From the NCBI RefSeq assembly GCF_000253255.1, contig NC_015580.1, positions 2,121,001-2,185,000 on the forward strand: a stretch of DNA of 64,000 bases, read 5' to 3'. Below, piece by piece: positions 7,004-15,078 of the stretch. Position 1 is the first letter of the stretch, and each line of letters begins with the position of its first letter. This DNA is from Novosphingobium sp. PP1Y. Lineage in GTDB: Bacteria > Pseudomonadota > Alphaproteobacteria > Sphingomonadales > Sphingomonadaceae. Below the pieces are notes generated by a model that was not told where the DNA came from, did no database searches, and saw nothing but the letters and a program-made list of their open reading frames with translations. The position numbers and the translations under genes were made by a program.

Positions 7004-9349
7004 ATGACTGGCAATTACTTGAAAATTATCAAGAGTGGACTTAAGGTTACTACGGCACTTGTTGCGGTATGTGCCGGATCTTCGGCGATCGCGCAGACTG
7101 CGGGTTCCGGTGACAAAGCGTCCGCGGAAACCGAATTCTCGGGTGACATTGTGGTCACCGCGCGAAAGCGCGACGAAAGCATTCTCGACGTTCCGCTGTC
7201 TATCTCTGCGATCAGCGGTGAAGGTCTCGAAGCCAGGGGTGTGCAGGGTTTCAATGAACTCAATGATTTCGTGCCTGGCCTGCGCTACCAGAACAGTTCC
7301 GCCAACCGCAATGATCGCGGTTTCAGCACTTTCTCCATGCGTGGCATGTATCCGGGCGATTCTCCGAACCGGCAGGGCGTAACCGTATTCGTCGATGGCG
7401 TCGCCATCCCGACCGGCGCCGTTCCGGGCCTCGGCGATGTTGAGCGTGTCGAGGTCGTCAAGGGGCCGCAGAGCGCATATTTCGGCCGTTCGACGTTTGC
7501 CGGCGCGATCAATTTCGTGACCCGCGCACCTTCGCTCGAGGAATGGGGCGGCAAGATTGATGCCTCCTACGCAAGCTTCGATACGCTTACGCTCAATGCC
7601 TCCGTGGAAGCCCCGGTGGTCAAGGGCGTGCTGGGGGTGCGCGTCGGTGGTTATTACTACAAGACGGATGGCGCCTACGACAACTTCGGCTACCCGGGCA
7701 AGGCGGGCTCGCGCGAAACCCGCGCCGCATCGCTGGCCATCAACTTCCAGCCCACCGACCGCCTGAACGTTCGCCTGTACGGCACGATGTGGGAAGATTC
7801 CGACGGTGCATCGGCACAGGCCCTGCTTGCGGAGGACCATTACAACTGCAATCCCGGCGGAACGGGTCGGGCGGTTGACGGCAACAACTATATCTGCGGT
7901 GGTGTCGGTTCGGCCCCGAAGCAGTGGATTTCGCAGAACACCCTGCTCGGTGGTCTCACCGATTATTCGCTCATTACAGACAACGGCGTTCTCAAGGATG
8001 GTTTCATCGATCATCTCGGTCTCGAGCGTGAAGCCTACCAGATCATCGGCTCCTTCAATTACGACCTCGACGATTACGCGATCTCGGGCAACTTCGGGCA
8101 CAACAAAAACGACTGGGGCGCGCTGACCGAGACTTATAACAGGCCGGACCCCAGTTATTTCCGTGCGGTCTATCTGCCCTATAACATCGACAATACCTCG
8201 GCCGAGTTGCGCTTCGGCACTTCGGGGAAAGGGCCTCTGCAGTTCCTTGTGGGCGCGAACTACTACGAGGAAGGCATTTACTTTGGCGTTCGTGCTGACA
8301 TCAACGGCACATTCATCAATCTCGGAAGCCCGACAAATTACGATGCAAGGACGACGGGTATCTTCGGTTCGCTCAGCTACGATTTCGGTCAGATCGTCAC
8401 GATCAGTGCCGAAGGCCGCTACCAGTGGGACGAAGTTCACCATTACAACATAGCCGCGGATGCCAAGAAGACCTTCAAGTCCTTCAGTCCGCGCCTGATC
8501 GCGAACTTCCACGTGACGCCCGACGTCGATGTCTATGCATCGTATTCGCGCGGCACCCGCCCGGGCACATTCAATACCAACTTCTTCTCCCTGCCGCAGA
8601 CCACGATAGATGCCGTTCTTGCGGTTCAGGACGTCCCGCTTGCAGTGCCTGAAGAGAAGCTCACCAACTTCGAAGCTGGCGTTAAAGGCGAATTCTTCGA
8701 CAAGCGCCTGCGGCTTCTGGCCTCCGCCTATTACATGAAATGGCGCGGTCGTCAGATCAATCAGAACATTCCCTATACCATCGACGTCGGCGGCACGCCC
8801 ACGCTGCAGACGACGACCGTCACTCTCGCTAACGGTTCGACCGATCTTTACGGTCTCGAACTTGAAGCAACGGTGCGAGCCAGTAACTACCTCACGATCG
8901 AGGGCACGTTCAACTGGGCAGGAAGCGAGATCAAGTATACCGACTGCGCAGAATGCGTGTTCATCACCGGCAATCGCAATCCGGTAGGTAACCTTATGCC
9001 GCGTTACGCAGAGTTCAGCGGATCGGCCTCGGTCTCCTATGATCGCCCGATCAATGCGACCTGGGACGGCTTTGCCCGCCTCGACTACACCTACACCGGA
9101 CGGATGTACGCGACCGAAGCGAACCTTGCCTATACCGATCCGGCAAACCGCTTCAATCTGCGCGGTGGCTTGCGCAGCGAGCACTACTCGGTCGAACTTT
9201 TTGTCACTAACCTGTTCGATGACAAGACGCCAACCAACATCCTGCGCAGCTCCAACCCGCGTCTTGGAGCCGGTGAAGGCCAGAATACGCTGATCGTGGC
9301 GCCGCCGCAGCCCCGCACCTTCGGGGTCAAGGGCTCCTACAAGTTCTGA
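7004..9349 (+). CDS. TonB-dependent outer-membrane receptor (781 aa)
   Basis: A signal peptide (MTGNYLKIIKSGLKVTTALV, then GSSAIAQ) is followed by a TonB box (GDIVVTARKR), a plug domain (about residues 55-170, with the FVDGVAIP and VERVEVVKGPQSAYFGRS motifs) and a 22-strand type barrel that ends in GVKGSYKF with the C-terminal aromatic needed for outer-membrane insertion. ATG 7004 follows GAGGG (6991-6995); the more upstream ATG at 6956 would block the signal peptide. In sphingomonads such receptors import bulky plant- or pollutant-derived substrates using the proton motive force. It ends the cluster and is followed by a strong terminator. The ligand is unknown but probably feeds the symporter and hydrolases to its left. 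Confidence 0.94.
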   Translation: MTGNYLKIIKSGLKVTTALVAVCAGSSAIAQTAGSGDKASAETEFSGDIVVTARKRDESILDVPLSISAISGEGLEARGVQGFNELNDFVPGLRYQNSSANRNDRGFSTFSMRGMYPGDSPNRQGVTVFVDGVAIPTGAVPGLGDVERVEVVKGPQSAYFGRSTFAGAINFVTRAPSLEEWGGKIDASYASFDTLTLNASVEAPVVKGVLGVRVGGYYYKTDGAYDNFGYPGKAGSRETRAASLAINFQPTDRLNVRLYGTMWEDSDGASAQALLAEDHYNCNPGGTGRAVDGNNYICGGVGSAPKQWISQNTLLGGLTDYSLITDNGVLKDGFIDHLGLEREAYQIIGSFNYDLDDYAISGNFGHNKNDWGALTETYNRPDPSYFRAVYLPYNIDNTSAELRFGTSGKGPLQFLVGANYYEEGIYFGVRADINGTFINLGSPTNYDARTTGIFGSLSYDFGQIVTISAEGRYQWDEVHHYNIAADAKKTFKSFSPRLIANFHVTPDVDVYASYSRGTRPGTFNTNFFSLPQTTIDAVLAVQDVPLAVPEEKLTNFEAGVKGEFFDKRLRLLASAYYMKWRGRQINQNIPYTIDVGGTPTLQTTTVTLANGSTDLYGLELEATVRASNYLTIEGTFNWAGSEIKYTDCAECVFITGNRNPVGNLMPRYAEFSGSASVSYDRPINATWDGFARLDYTYTGRMYATEANLAYTDPANRFNLRGGLRSEHYSVELFVTNLFDDKTPTNILRSSNPRLGAGEGQNTLIVAPPQPRTFGVKGSYKF

Positions 9350-9382
9350 TCAATACGTTTGTCAGCAAGCTGGCAGGGGAAG

Positions 9383-9414
9383 GGGGCGATCGCGCGTTGC
9401 GGTCGCTCCTTTTT
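9383..9414 (+). terminator. Rho-independent terminator after the TonB receptor
   Basis: An 11-bp stem (9383-9393 with 9399-9409, two G-U pairs) closes a GCGTT loop and is followed by TTTTT. It starts 34 bases past the receptor stop. Confidence 0.85.
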
Positions 9415-10195
9415 CGTGTGCCATGCCAGACAGTCTCCAAGGGCAGATGGTGTGCCGCTGAAAGCAATGCGCATCGGAGCGGAGAGGGCAGGGTGAAGAA
9501 GCCCTCCGCAACGGCTACCCGTCCCGATAACCTGCGCGCCAGTTCCTGGCACCGGCTATAGGGTGACCGAACAAGGTGGCGCACGGCGTTGATTGCCTCG
9601 CGAAAATCTACCTCGCATGGTCGGGAATCAGCGCCTTGGTTTGGGCATCGACAGCGCTAGGCGATCCCATTCCTCGCCAATAAGGTCGCTGGGTCGGGTG
9701 TTTGACGCTTTGCAGCCGAGGTGTTGCACGATAATCGGGGGCGATGATGAACATACCCTGGGACCAGCCTGCGACGCTGATCGATCTGGACGGCAAAACG
9801 CCGGTCATTGGAACGATCCTGGAATGCGTGATGCACTTCTCGCTCTTCAAGCCTTTCGCCAAGGAACAAGCGCGCATCCTGTTGACACGACCGGTGTTCA
9901 GAACAGGTCAGAAGACACGAACATGGGTCCTCAACCCTGATGAGATCGAATTGCTCGTCCAGCGCATGACCGATGAAAAAGGTACCGGCCAGTAGCTACG
10001 TCAGCAGCCACGGGCTGGCGCAGGTTCAATTAGCAATATGTTGATGAGCCTGAACATGACCAGGACGAGCCCGATCCTATGCTGTCGTCGCGCCAGGCGA
10101 TTCTGCGGTGGCGAAACTGGAGCTTCACCGAGGCTGATCTGCGGTACGCGTTCTGTGCCCGTGACGCTGACAGGGCAGGACTCGCAGAAAGCTGC
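9415..10195. other. Mostly non-coding stretch around the 83-aa gene
   Basis: Apart from the candidate gene at 9744-9995 I see no convincing gene here. Bases 9415-9743 and 9996-10195 contain only short frames with poor start context. There is no integrase, direct repeat or att-like duplication of the tRNA 3' end nearby. Confidence 0.5.
9744..9995 (+). CDS. Small hypothetical protein (83 aa)
   Basis: An 83-residue protein starting MMNIPWDQPATLIDLDG with a GGGGG-containing ribosome-binding stretch just upstream. The composition is that of a soluble folded protein: a hydrophobic core pattern (PVIGTILECVMHFSLF), a basic middle (ARILLTRPVFRTGQKTRTW) and an acidic C-terminal helix (PDEIELLVQRM). 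It has no signal peptide or recognised domain. The gene stands alone between the receptor terminator and the tRNA. The balanced composition argues against a chance frame, but the call rests on that alone; the product is unknown. Confidence 0.5.
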   Translation: MMNIPWDQPATLIDLDGKTPVIGTILECVMHFSLFKPFAKEQARILLTRPVFRTGQKTRTWVLNPDEIELLVQRMTDEKGTGQ

Positions 10196-10270
10196 TGGCT
10201 GGGGCGGCAGGATTCGAACCTGCGAATGCCGGTACCAAAAACCGGTGCCTTACCACTTGGCGACGCCCCA
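10196..10270 (-). tRNA. tRNA-Gln (anticodon TTG)
   Basis: Read on the minus strand the gene starts TGGGGCGTCGCCAAGTGG and folds into a full cloverleaf: 7-bp acceptor stem, D arm with GCCAAGTGGTAAGGC, anticodon stem CCGGT/ACCGG with loop TTTTGGT (anticodon TTG at 10236-10238), and T arm with GGTTCGAATCC. The discriminator G and the 3' CCA (10196-10198) are encoded in the DNA. The sequence is very close to the Escherichia coli tRNA-Gln layout from memory. It reads CAA codons, and CAG by wobble. Confidence 0.97.
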
Positions 10271-10307
10271 GCAGGGAATGCGCGCTTAGCGGCTAATGTT
10301 CGGGCTG

Positions 10308-10344
10308 AAAAGGGGCCAATCGCATGTTTCGGACAATTGGCCCC
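10308..10344 (-). terminator. Rho-independent terminator of the glutathione transferase gene
   Basis: On the minus strand GGGGCCAAT and ATTGGCCCC form a perfect 9-bp stem (10336-10344 with 10312-10320) followed by TTTT. It lies 11 bases past the stop codon at 10356. Confidence 0.8.
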
Positions 10345-10355
10345 CCGCCATGCGA

Positions 10356-11204
10356 TCAGGCGGAAAGGACCGCGTCGATATCGGCAGCGCTGTGGCGTTC
10401 GCTTACGAAGCCTTCGCTGTTGCGGTTGACGATGCGGCCGCGCTGGACTCCCTTGCGGTTGCCCACTTCCTCGCCCCAGCGCACGACATTCTTGTAACTG
10501 GGAATGTCCAGGAAGGTTGCTCCGTCGTCATAGGCGTCACCGCGAAGGAATGCGCCGAACCAGCCGTAAGTGGCGATGTCCGCGATCGTGTACTCGTCCC
10601 CGGCGAGGTAGCGGTTCTCGGCAAGGCGCCGGTCCGCGACATCGAAGATCCGCTTCGTTTCCATGGCATAACGGTTGATCGGGTACTCGTACTTCTCGGG
10701 CGCATAAGCGTAGAAGTGCCCGAAGCCGCCGCCGATCACCGGGGCCGTGGACATCTGCCACATCAGCCATGACATGCACTCGGCGCGCGCGGCAGGTGCG
10801 GTGGGAAGGAATTTGCCGAATTTCTCGGCGAGGTGGACGAGGATCGCGCCCGATTCGAAGATGCGGATCGGCTCATCGCCCGAGCAGTCGAGCAGAGCAG
10901 GGATCTTCGAATTCGGATTGATCGAGACGAATCCCGATCCGAACTGGTCGCCATCGCCGATCGAGATCAGCCAGGCATCGTACTCCGCATCGCTTATGCC
11001 TGCCGCGAGCAGTTCCTCGAACATGATCGTGACTTTCTGGCCATTGGGCGTGCCCAGCGAATAGAGCTGGAACGGGTGCTGGCCGCGCGGCAGTTCCTTG
11101 TCGTGCGTGGGCCCGGCGATCGGGCGATTGGTCTTGGCCCATTGGCCGCCGTTTTCCGCATCCCATGTCCAGACTTTCGGCGGCGTGTAGGTGAGATCGG
11201 TCAT
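10356..11204 (-). CDS. yghU: YghU-type glutathione S-transferase / disulfide-bond oxidoreductase (282 aa)
   Basis: Nu-class glutathione transferase. The long N-terminal extension before the thioredoxin fold (about residues 1-45, with VWTWD and PIAGPTHDKELPRGQHP) is typical of YghU/YfcG-like proteins. The motif SLGTPNGQKVTIMFEELLAAG carries the TPNG residues that bind glutathione, and NPNSKIPAL plus FESGAILVHLAEK complete the G-site. An all-helical C-terminal domain follows (YLAGDEYTIADIATYGW). The family reduces disulfide-containing glutathione conjugates. Start 11204 (MTDLTYTPPK) begins the conserved region; an ATG at 11243 would extend into the leader. The gene is monocistronic, with its own terminator downstream and another upstream. 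Confidence 0.88.
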   Translation of the reverse strand: MTDLTYTPPKVWTWDAENGGQWAKTNRPIAGPTHDKELPRGQHPFQLYSLGTPNGQKVTIMFEELLAAGISDAEYDAWLISIGDGDQFGSGFVSINPNSKIPALLDCSGDEPIRIFESGAILVHLAEKFGKFLPTAPAARAECMSWLMWQMSTAPVIGGGFGHFYAYAPEKYEYPINRYAMETKRIFDVADRRLAENRYLAGDEYTIADIATYGWFGAFLRGDAYDDGATFLDIPSYKNVVRWGEEVGNRKGVQRGRIVNRNSEGFVSERHSAADIDAVLSA

Positions 11205-11333
11205 GCGGGGGGCATCCTGTTTCGCTGTAAGGGATAGGGGCACAGGCCCGGTAGGTAAGATCGGCCCTGTCCGGGGACAAGGTCCTGCACGGCAGGGCGT
11301 CGGTTCGGAGCGGACGATTGCTCGTCCAACGAG

Positions 11334-11370
11334 AAAAGGCCCGGCAGCGCCATGCGTTGCCGGGCCTTTT
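11334..11370. terminator. Bidirectional terminator after ilvE
   Basis: AAAAGGCCCGGCA (11334-11346) and TGCCGGGCCTTTT (11358-11370) form a perfect 13-bp inverted repeat with an A/T tract on each side. It ends leftward transcription of ilvE, and could also stop rightward read-through. Confidence 0.88.
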
Positions 11371-11401
11371 CGCGAAATCCCGTGACCGAGAGGCGGCTCG
11401 A

Positions 11402-12502
11402 TCAGCCGATCTTGCGGATCCAGCCGTGGGTATCGGCTTCCTGCCCGCGCTGGATGGCGACGAGGCGGCTCTTCAGCTTCTGGGTGAGCTGGCCGGGGCC
11501 GCCCGAACCGACGGTGAATTCACCGTCGCGCCCGGAAACCTTGCCGACCGGGGTGACCACGGCGGCGGTGCCGCAGGCGAAAGTCTCGACGAGCCGACCC
11601 GATTGCGCATCCTCGCGCCACTGGTCGATCGAATAGCGGCCTTCGGTGACGGTGAGCCCTTCCTCGCGGGCAAGGGTGAGCAGGCTGTCGCGGGTAATGC
11701 CGGGCAGGATCGTTCCCGTCAGTTCCGGCGTGAGCAGGGTACCGTCGTCGAATACGAAGTACAGGTTCATGCCGCCCAGTTCCTCGATCCACTTGTGCTC
11801 GGCGGCATCGAGGAAGACGACCTGGTCGTGGCCACGGGCAATCGCCTCGCCCTGCGGCACGAGGCTGGCGGCGTAGTTCCCGCCGCACTTGGCTGCACCG
11901 GTGCCGCCAGGAGCGGCGCGCGTATAGTCGCTGACCCAGATCGAGACCGCCGGGGCGCCCGATTTGAAGTAGTTGCCCGCCGGGCTGGCGATGACGATGA
12001 ATTTGTACTGCTTGGCCGGACGCACGCCGAGGAAGGCCTCGGTCGCGATCATGAACGGGCGCAGGTAGAGCGAAGCGCCTTCGGCCTCGGGGATCCAGTC
12101 GCGGTCGGCCTGCACCAGGCGCTCGATGGATTCGACGAAGAGCGCTTCGGGCAGTTCGGGCATGGCGAGGCGTTCGGCCGAGCGGTTGAAGCGCGCGGCG
12201 TTGGCTTCGGGGCGGAACAGGGCAATGCTGCCGTCCGCCTGCTTGTAGGCCTTGAGGCCCTCGAAGATTTCCTGCGCGTAGTGGAGGACAGAGGCGGCCG
12301 GATCGAGTGCGATCGGCTGGCGCGGGCCGATCACGGCATCGTGCCAGCCCTGGCCCTCGGTCCACTCGATCACCACCATGTGGTCCGAGAAGTTCGTGCC
12401 GAAGCCCGGATTGGCAAGAATTGCAGCCCGTTGATCCGCGCCGGTCGGCGAGGGGTGGGGCAGGGAAGTGAAGGTCAGGCCGGCATCGGCGAGCGTCGCC
12501 AT
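11402..12502 (-). CDS. ilvE: Branched-chain amino acid aminotransferase (366 aa)
   Basis: Fold-type IV PLP transaminase catalysing the last step of valine, leucine and isoleucine synthesis (and the first of their breakdown) with glutamate as amino donor. The PLP-binding lysine is K205 in GAAKCGGNYAAS. HYAQEIFEGLKAYK and SLYLRPFMIAT in the N-terminal domain and ELGGMNLYFVF with LPGITRDSLL in the C-terminal domain are standard motifs. At about 360 residues it matches the longer bacterial/eukaryal BCAT2-like subgroup. It is transcribed alone, and no leader-peptide attenuator with runs of branched-chain codons is visible upstream. Confidence 0.93.
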   Translation of the reverse strand: MATLADAGLTFTSLPHPSPTGADQRAAILANPGFGTNFSDHMVVIEWTEGQGWHDAVIGPRQPIALDPAASVLHYAQEIFEGLKAYKQADGSIALFRPEANAARFNRSAERLAMPELPEALFVESIERLVQADRDWIPEAEGASLYLRPFMIATEAFLGVRPAKQYKFIVIASPAGNYFKSGAPAVSIWVSDYTRAAPGGTGAAKCGGNYAASLVPQGEAIARGHDQVVFLDAAEHKWIEELGGMNLYFVFDDGTLLTPELTGTILPGITRDSLLTLAREEGLTVTEGRYSIDQWREDAQSGRLVETFACGTAAVVTPVGKVSGRDGEFTVGSGGPGQLTQKLKSRLVAIQRGQEADTHGWIRKIG

Positions 12503-12821
12503 CGAACTAGGTCCTCATCATTGTACGTGCGGCGCGCTGTTGAACAAAAATTGCGCTCAGTGCAACCGAAAAGAAATTTTGATACTTAGCTGTAATGTAT
12601 TAGCATGTCGCCGCAGCGAGGCAAATTGCTGCGCGCGCGGTGTCTTCCGCAACGGCTGAAAGCAAGTGATGCCAATGGGCGTCTTACCGGCGATTTTCCA
12701 GCCTCATTTTCTCAATTCGAGGAGCAGGGATGGATGCATCGGACTGCGCGAGTCCGGTGTCGCCGGCACGCATGGGCGCTCGGCTGCTTCAGGGCCGCGC
12801 TGCTCCAGGGCGCTGGGCATG

Positions 12822-12853
12822 AAAAAAGGCCGTGCCCGCGAGTCGGGACGACC
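12822..12853 (-). terminator. Candidate leftward terminator in the 12.5-13.6 kb gap
   Basis: On the minus strand GGTCGT and ACGGCC pair (one G-U), with two more G-C pairs after a mismatch, and are followed by TTTTTT (12822-12827). It would end a leftward transcript through the tiny ORFs at 12981-13179. Confidence 0.5.
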
Positions 12854-12890
12854 TCGATTGTTTGCTGCATGAGAATTGTTTGCTCAATGA

Positions 12891-12924
12891 GAATGGCCGC
12901 ACCGGAAAACCGGTGCGGCCATTC
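12891..12924. repeat. Perfect 15-bp hairpin with AAAA loop
   Basis: GAATGGCCGCACCGG (12891-12905) and its exact complement (12910-12924) are separated by AAAA. There is no T tract on either side, so simple intrinsic termination is not obvious. It lies between the tiny ORFs and the candidate terminator at 12822-12853, and may act as a transcript 3'-end stabiliser. Confidence 0.65.
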
Positions 12925-12980
12925 GCATGGTCAGCGGCCGGAAGTGCCGCCAGCGAAAGCCTTTATCGCCTGATCAGAAT

Positions 12981-13037
12981 TCAGCGATAATGCCTCGCGA
13001 CGGAAATTGCCGACCTCTCTGCTGAACCATGAGACAT
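12981..13037 (-). CDS. Candidate 18-residue microprotein or leader peptide
   Basis: ATG at 13037 directly follows AAAGGAGGTGATCCG (13038-13052), which is a complete anti-Shine-Dalgarno complement and among the strongest possible ribosome-binding sites. The frame MSHGSAERSAISVARHYR ends at TGA 12981. A short peptide with a near-perfect site is unusual. It could be a leader peptide, a real microprotein, or the start of a frame altered by mutation. It lies within a region that can form long-range RNA pairing (see findings). Existence of translation is inferred from the ribosome-binding site alone. Confidence 0.4.
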   Translation of the reverse strand: MSHGSAERSAISVARHYR

Positions 13038-13071
13038 CGGATCACCTCCTTTCGCGCTGTTGAGCCAAAGA

Positions 13072-13179
13072 TCACCGCTTTCGCGGCTGGGACTTCAGGT
13101 CGTCCTGGGCGCGTTTCCCGGGGCCTTCGGTCTTGAGTATTTTTGTGTCCGATTCCGCATCGCACAACAAGTCTTGCAT
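13072..13179 (-). CDS. Candidate 35-residue charged small protein
   Basis: Frame from ATG 13179 to TGA 13072. The C-terminal half (KTEGPGKRAQDDLKSQPRKR) has high GC3 and a charged, hydrophilic composition like a genuine small cytosolic protein, but the ATG lacks a Shine-Dalgarno. An overlapping 74-codon frame from ATG 13198 (MTAKKTNARL) to 12974 covers the same DNA, with an A8 run at 13182-13189 near its start. I cannot decide which frame is used, or whether slippage at the A run joins them. The 18-residue frame begins 34 bases after this stop. Confidence 0.3.
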   Translation of the reverse strand: MQDLLCDAESDTKILKTEGPGKRAQDDLKSQPRKR

Positions 13180-13619
13180 TCGTTTTTTTTGCGGTCATTA
13201 TGATGACTTCGGCCAGTTTTCCCCAGCTTGGAGGTCGATTTCGACCCACCGCTCGGGGCACCGCTGAGTGCGGCCTGAAGAGAGCCGGAATTTACCGAAA
13301 TCAGCGCTTTTTCACCCGCTTTTGAAGTCCGAATCGCCGTTTGGACGGCTTGTGATTCGTCTCCATGGAGAGGCGACCCAGCTCTTGGGCAATACCTTAC
13401 CGCGGTCTAGTGCAGGGGATCGGCAAATCGAATCAGCCGCTTGCGGTCGAATCCGCTCTCTTCGGGAAAGCCGATATGGCGTTGTGACTAATGGTCGATT
13501 CGGAATTGCAGCCGCGTGGCGATCCCGTGGAGGCCGGTACGAGGCCGCCTTGTCATGCCTCGTGCGCAAAATGGCGCGGCGAAGCTGAATGCGAAGATCG
13601 ATTCGTGGCGGCGGCCGGG

Positions 13620-14168
13620 TTAACGGCAGTCTTCGATGACGCGCGAAACTTCGGTCCAGCTCGGAATGTAGAGCGCTGCCATGCCCGGAACTTGCACTGC
13701 GAAGCGACCGCGGCTGAAGGCCATGTCATCGAGCAGCGGGTCGCGGGCGGCCAGGCTTGTCGAAACGCCGCCCTGCACCGGATTGGCGACGAGGGTGCGT
13801 TCGCCTTCGGTGGTGCGGATCGCCATCGAAACGGGACCTGCAGCTACGCCTGCGCGGGTCAGCGACACCTTCTGTTGCTGCCGCTCGCAGCGCAGGATGA
13901 ACTGGCCGCCGGCGAAACTGGCGAAAGAGCCGGCCGAACCGGGGGCGTATTGCCAGTCGCCTGGCGTCGCCGGTGCGTCGCGCCAGTCGCTAGCCGGAGG
14001 TGGCAGGGGCGTCGGTGTCGTTGCCGGGGTGGGCGTGGGGCGCTGCGCCGGTTGGGGCGGGGGAGCCGCCACTTGCGGAATGCAGCCGGCAAGCGCCAGG
14101 GCCCCGGTCAGGACCGAAAGGAGGCGAAGCGAAACGGAGGTGGAGCGCAGGCGCGGATTTGCCTTCAT
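13620..14168 (-). CDS. Proline-rich lipoprotein, sphingomonad-type (182 aa)
   Basis: The N-terminus MKANPRLRSTSVSLRLLSVL leads into a lipobox LALAGC (Cys about residue 30), so it should be lipidated and anchored in the outer or inner membrane. A low-complexity P/T/A linker follows (about 31-60, PPPQPAQRPTPTPATTPTPL), and then a compact domain of about 115 residues (GQFILRCERQQQKVSLTR) with two cysteines that might pair (ILRCER and the C-terminal EDCR). I do not recognise the domain. An ATG at 14198 is an alternative start. It diverges from tlyA by only 48 bases, so the promoters overlap. Confidence 0.72.
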   Translation of the reverse strand: MKANPRLRSTSVSLRLLSVLTGALALAGCIPQVAAPPPQPAQRPTPTPATTPTPLPPPASDWRDAPATPGDWQYAPGSAGSFASFAGGQFILRCERQQQKVSLTRAGVAAGPVSMAIRTTEGERTLVANPVQGGVSTSLAARDPLLDDMAFSRGRFAVQVPGMAALYIPSWTEVSRVIEDCR

Positions 14169-14216
14169 GCTCCCGGTATGGAATGACAATCGCTCCATCT
14201 CAAGTACCCAGGCCCG

Positions 14217-14999
14217 ATGACTGACCCATCTGCGCAACTATCTGTCGGAAAACCAAAGCCCGCCCCCAAGGCGCGCGTCGATCAGATGCTGGTCGACCGC
14301 GGGCTGGCGGAGAGTCGCACCCGCGCGCAGGCGCTGGTACTGGCCGGGCTCGTCTTTTCCGGGGAAACCAAGATTGCCAAGCCGGGGCAGAGCCTGCGCG
14401 GCGACATGCCGCTGGAAGTACGCGGCCGCGATCACCCCTGGGTTTCGCGCGGTGGCATCAAGCTTGCCCATGCCATCGAGCATTTCGGCCTGGATCCAGC
14501 CGATGCGGTGGCGATGGACATTGGCAGTTCGACCGGCGGCTTCACCGACGTCCTGCTGACGAATGGGGCGAGCCGGGTCTTTGCGGTCGATTCCGGGACC
14601 AACCAGCTCGCCTGGAAGCTGCGGCAGGACCCGCGGGTGACTGTCCTGGAGCAGACTTCCGCGCGCATTCTCACGCCTGAGCTTATCGATGCGCCCTGCA
14701 ACTGGGTGGTTTGCGATGCCAGCTTCATCGGACTTGCCAAGGTTCTGGAAGTTCCCTTGCGCCTCGCAGCCCCCGATTGCCGGCTCGTCGCCCTGATCAA
14801 GCCGCAGTTCGAGGTCGGTCGCAACGAAGTGGGGAAGGGCGGCGTTGTCCGGGACCCAGCCCTGCATGAACGTGTCTGCGCCGAAGTGCGCACTTGGCTG
14901 GAGGGTGAAGGTTGGCAAGTAGAAGGCATTGTCGAAAGCCCGATCAAGGGGCCGGAAGGCAATGTGGAGTTTCTCGTTTCGGCACGCAGGGGCGTCTAA
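14217..14999 (+). CDS. tlyA: TlyA family rRNA 2'-O-methyltransferase (260 aa)
   Basis: An S4 RNA-binding domain (about residues 18-80, ARVDQMLVDRGLAESRTRAQ) is followed by an FtsJ/RrmJ-like methyltransferase fold with SAM motif DIGSSTGGFTD (101-111), AVDSGTNQL and VALIKPQFEVG, which supplies the K-D-K-E type catalytic lysine. TlyA enzymes methylate cytidine 2'-OH groups in 16S and/or 23S rRNA and influence capreomycin sensitivity; some homologues have been called haemolysins, which is a historical label. In many bacteria the gene neighbours dxs or ppnK; here it stands next to a lipoprotein and tspO. Confidence 0.9.
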   Translation: MTDPSAQLSVGKPKPAPKARVDQMLVDRGLAESRTRAQALVLAGLVFSGETKIAKPGQSLRGDMPLEVRGRDHPWVSRGGIKLAHAIEHFGLDPADAVAMDIGSSTGGFTDVLLTNGASRVFAVDSGTNQLAWKLRQDPRVTVLEQTSARILTPELIDAPCNWVVCDASFIGLAKVLEVPLRLAAPDCRLVALIKPQFEVGRNEVGKGGVVRDPALHERVCAEVRTWLEGEGWQVEGIVESPIKGPEGNVEFLVSARRGV

Positions 15000-15078
15000 C
15001 GATTGCACCTTTGCTCCAGCCGTTACACAAATTGCCTAATCTTCATGGTCTCTTGGTGATTCGGGGGTGAATGCGGGG

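Larger units (their letters stand above)
12503..13619. other. 1.1-kb gap with small ORFs and hairpins only
   Basis: No ordinary-length gene is convincing here. The content is the ilvE leader (12503-12620), AT-richer than its surroundings; the terminator and hairpin at 12822-12924; the tiny leftward frames at 12974-13198; and a featureless stretch at 13262-13619. The plus-strand frame at 12605-12973 (122 codons) has poor composition and I do not accept it. Confidence 0.55.

Noticed and set aside
6911..9184. 757-codon minus-strand frame
   Set aside because: It is the shadow of the TonB receptor. The receptor has a signal peptide, TonB box, plug and barrel end.
10079..10429. 116-codon plus-strand frame crossing the tRNA
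   Set aside because: Part of it is a translation of the antisense of tRNA-Gln (GRQDSNLRMPVPKTGALPLG), a well-known false protein.
12503..12620. Leader-peptide attenuator for ilvE
   Set aside because: No short frame rich in Leu, Ile or Val codons and no alternative hairpins were found.
12605..12973. 122-codon plus-strand frame
   Set aside because: Poor composition and no ribosome-binding site. The strong signals in this gap are on the minus strand.
13038..13052. Match to the 3' end of 16S rRNA on the plus strand
   Set aside because: It is the complement of a perfect Shine-Dalgarno placed exactly before an ATG on the minus strand. No other rRNA sequence is nearby.
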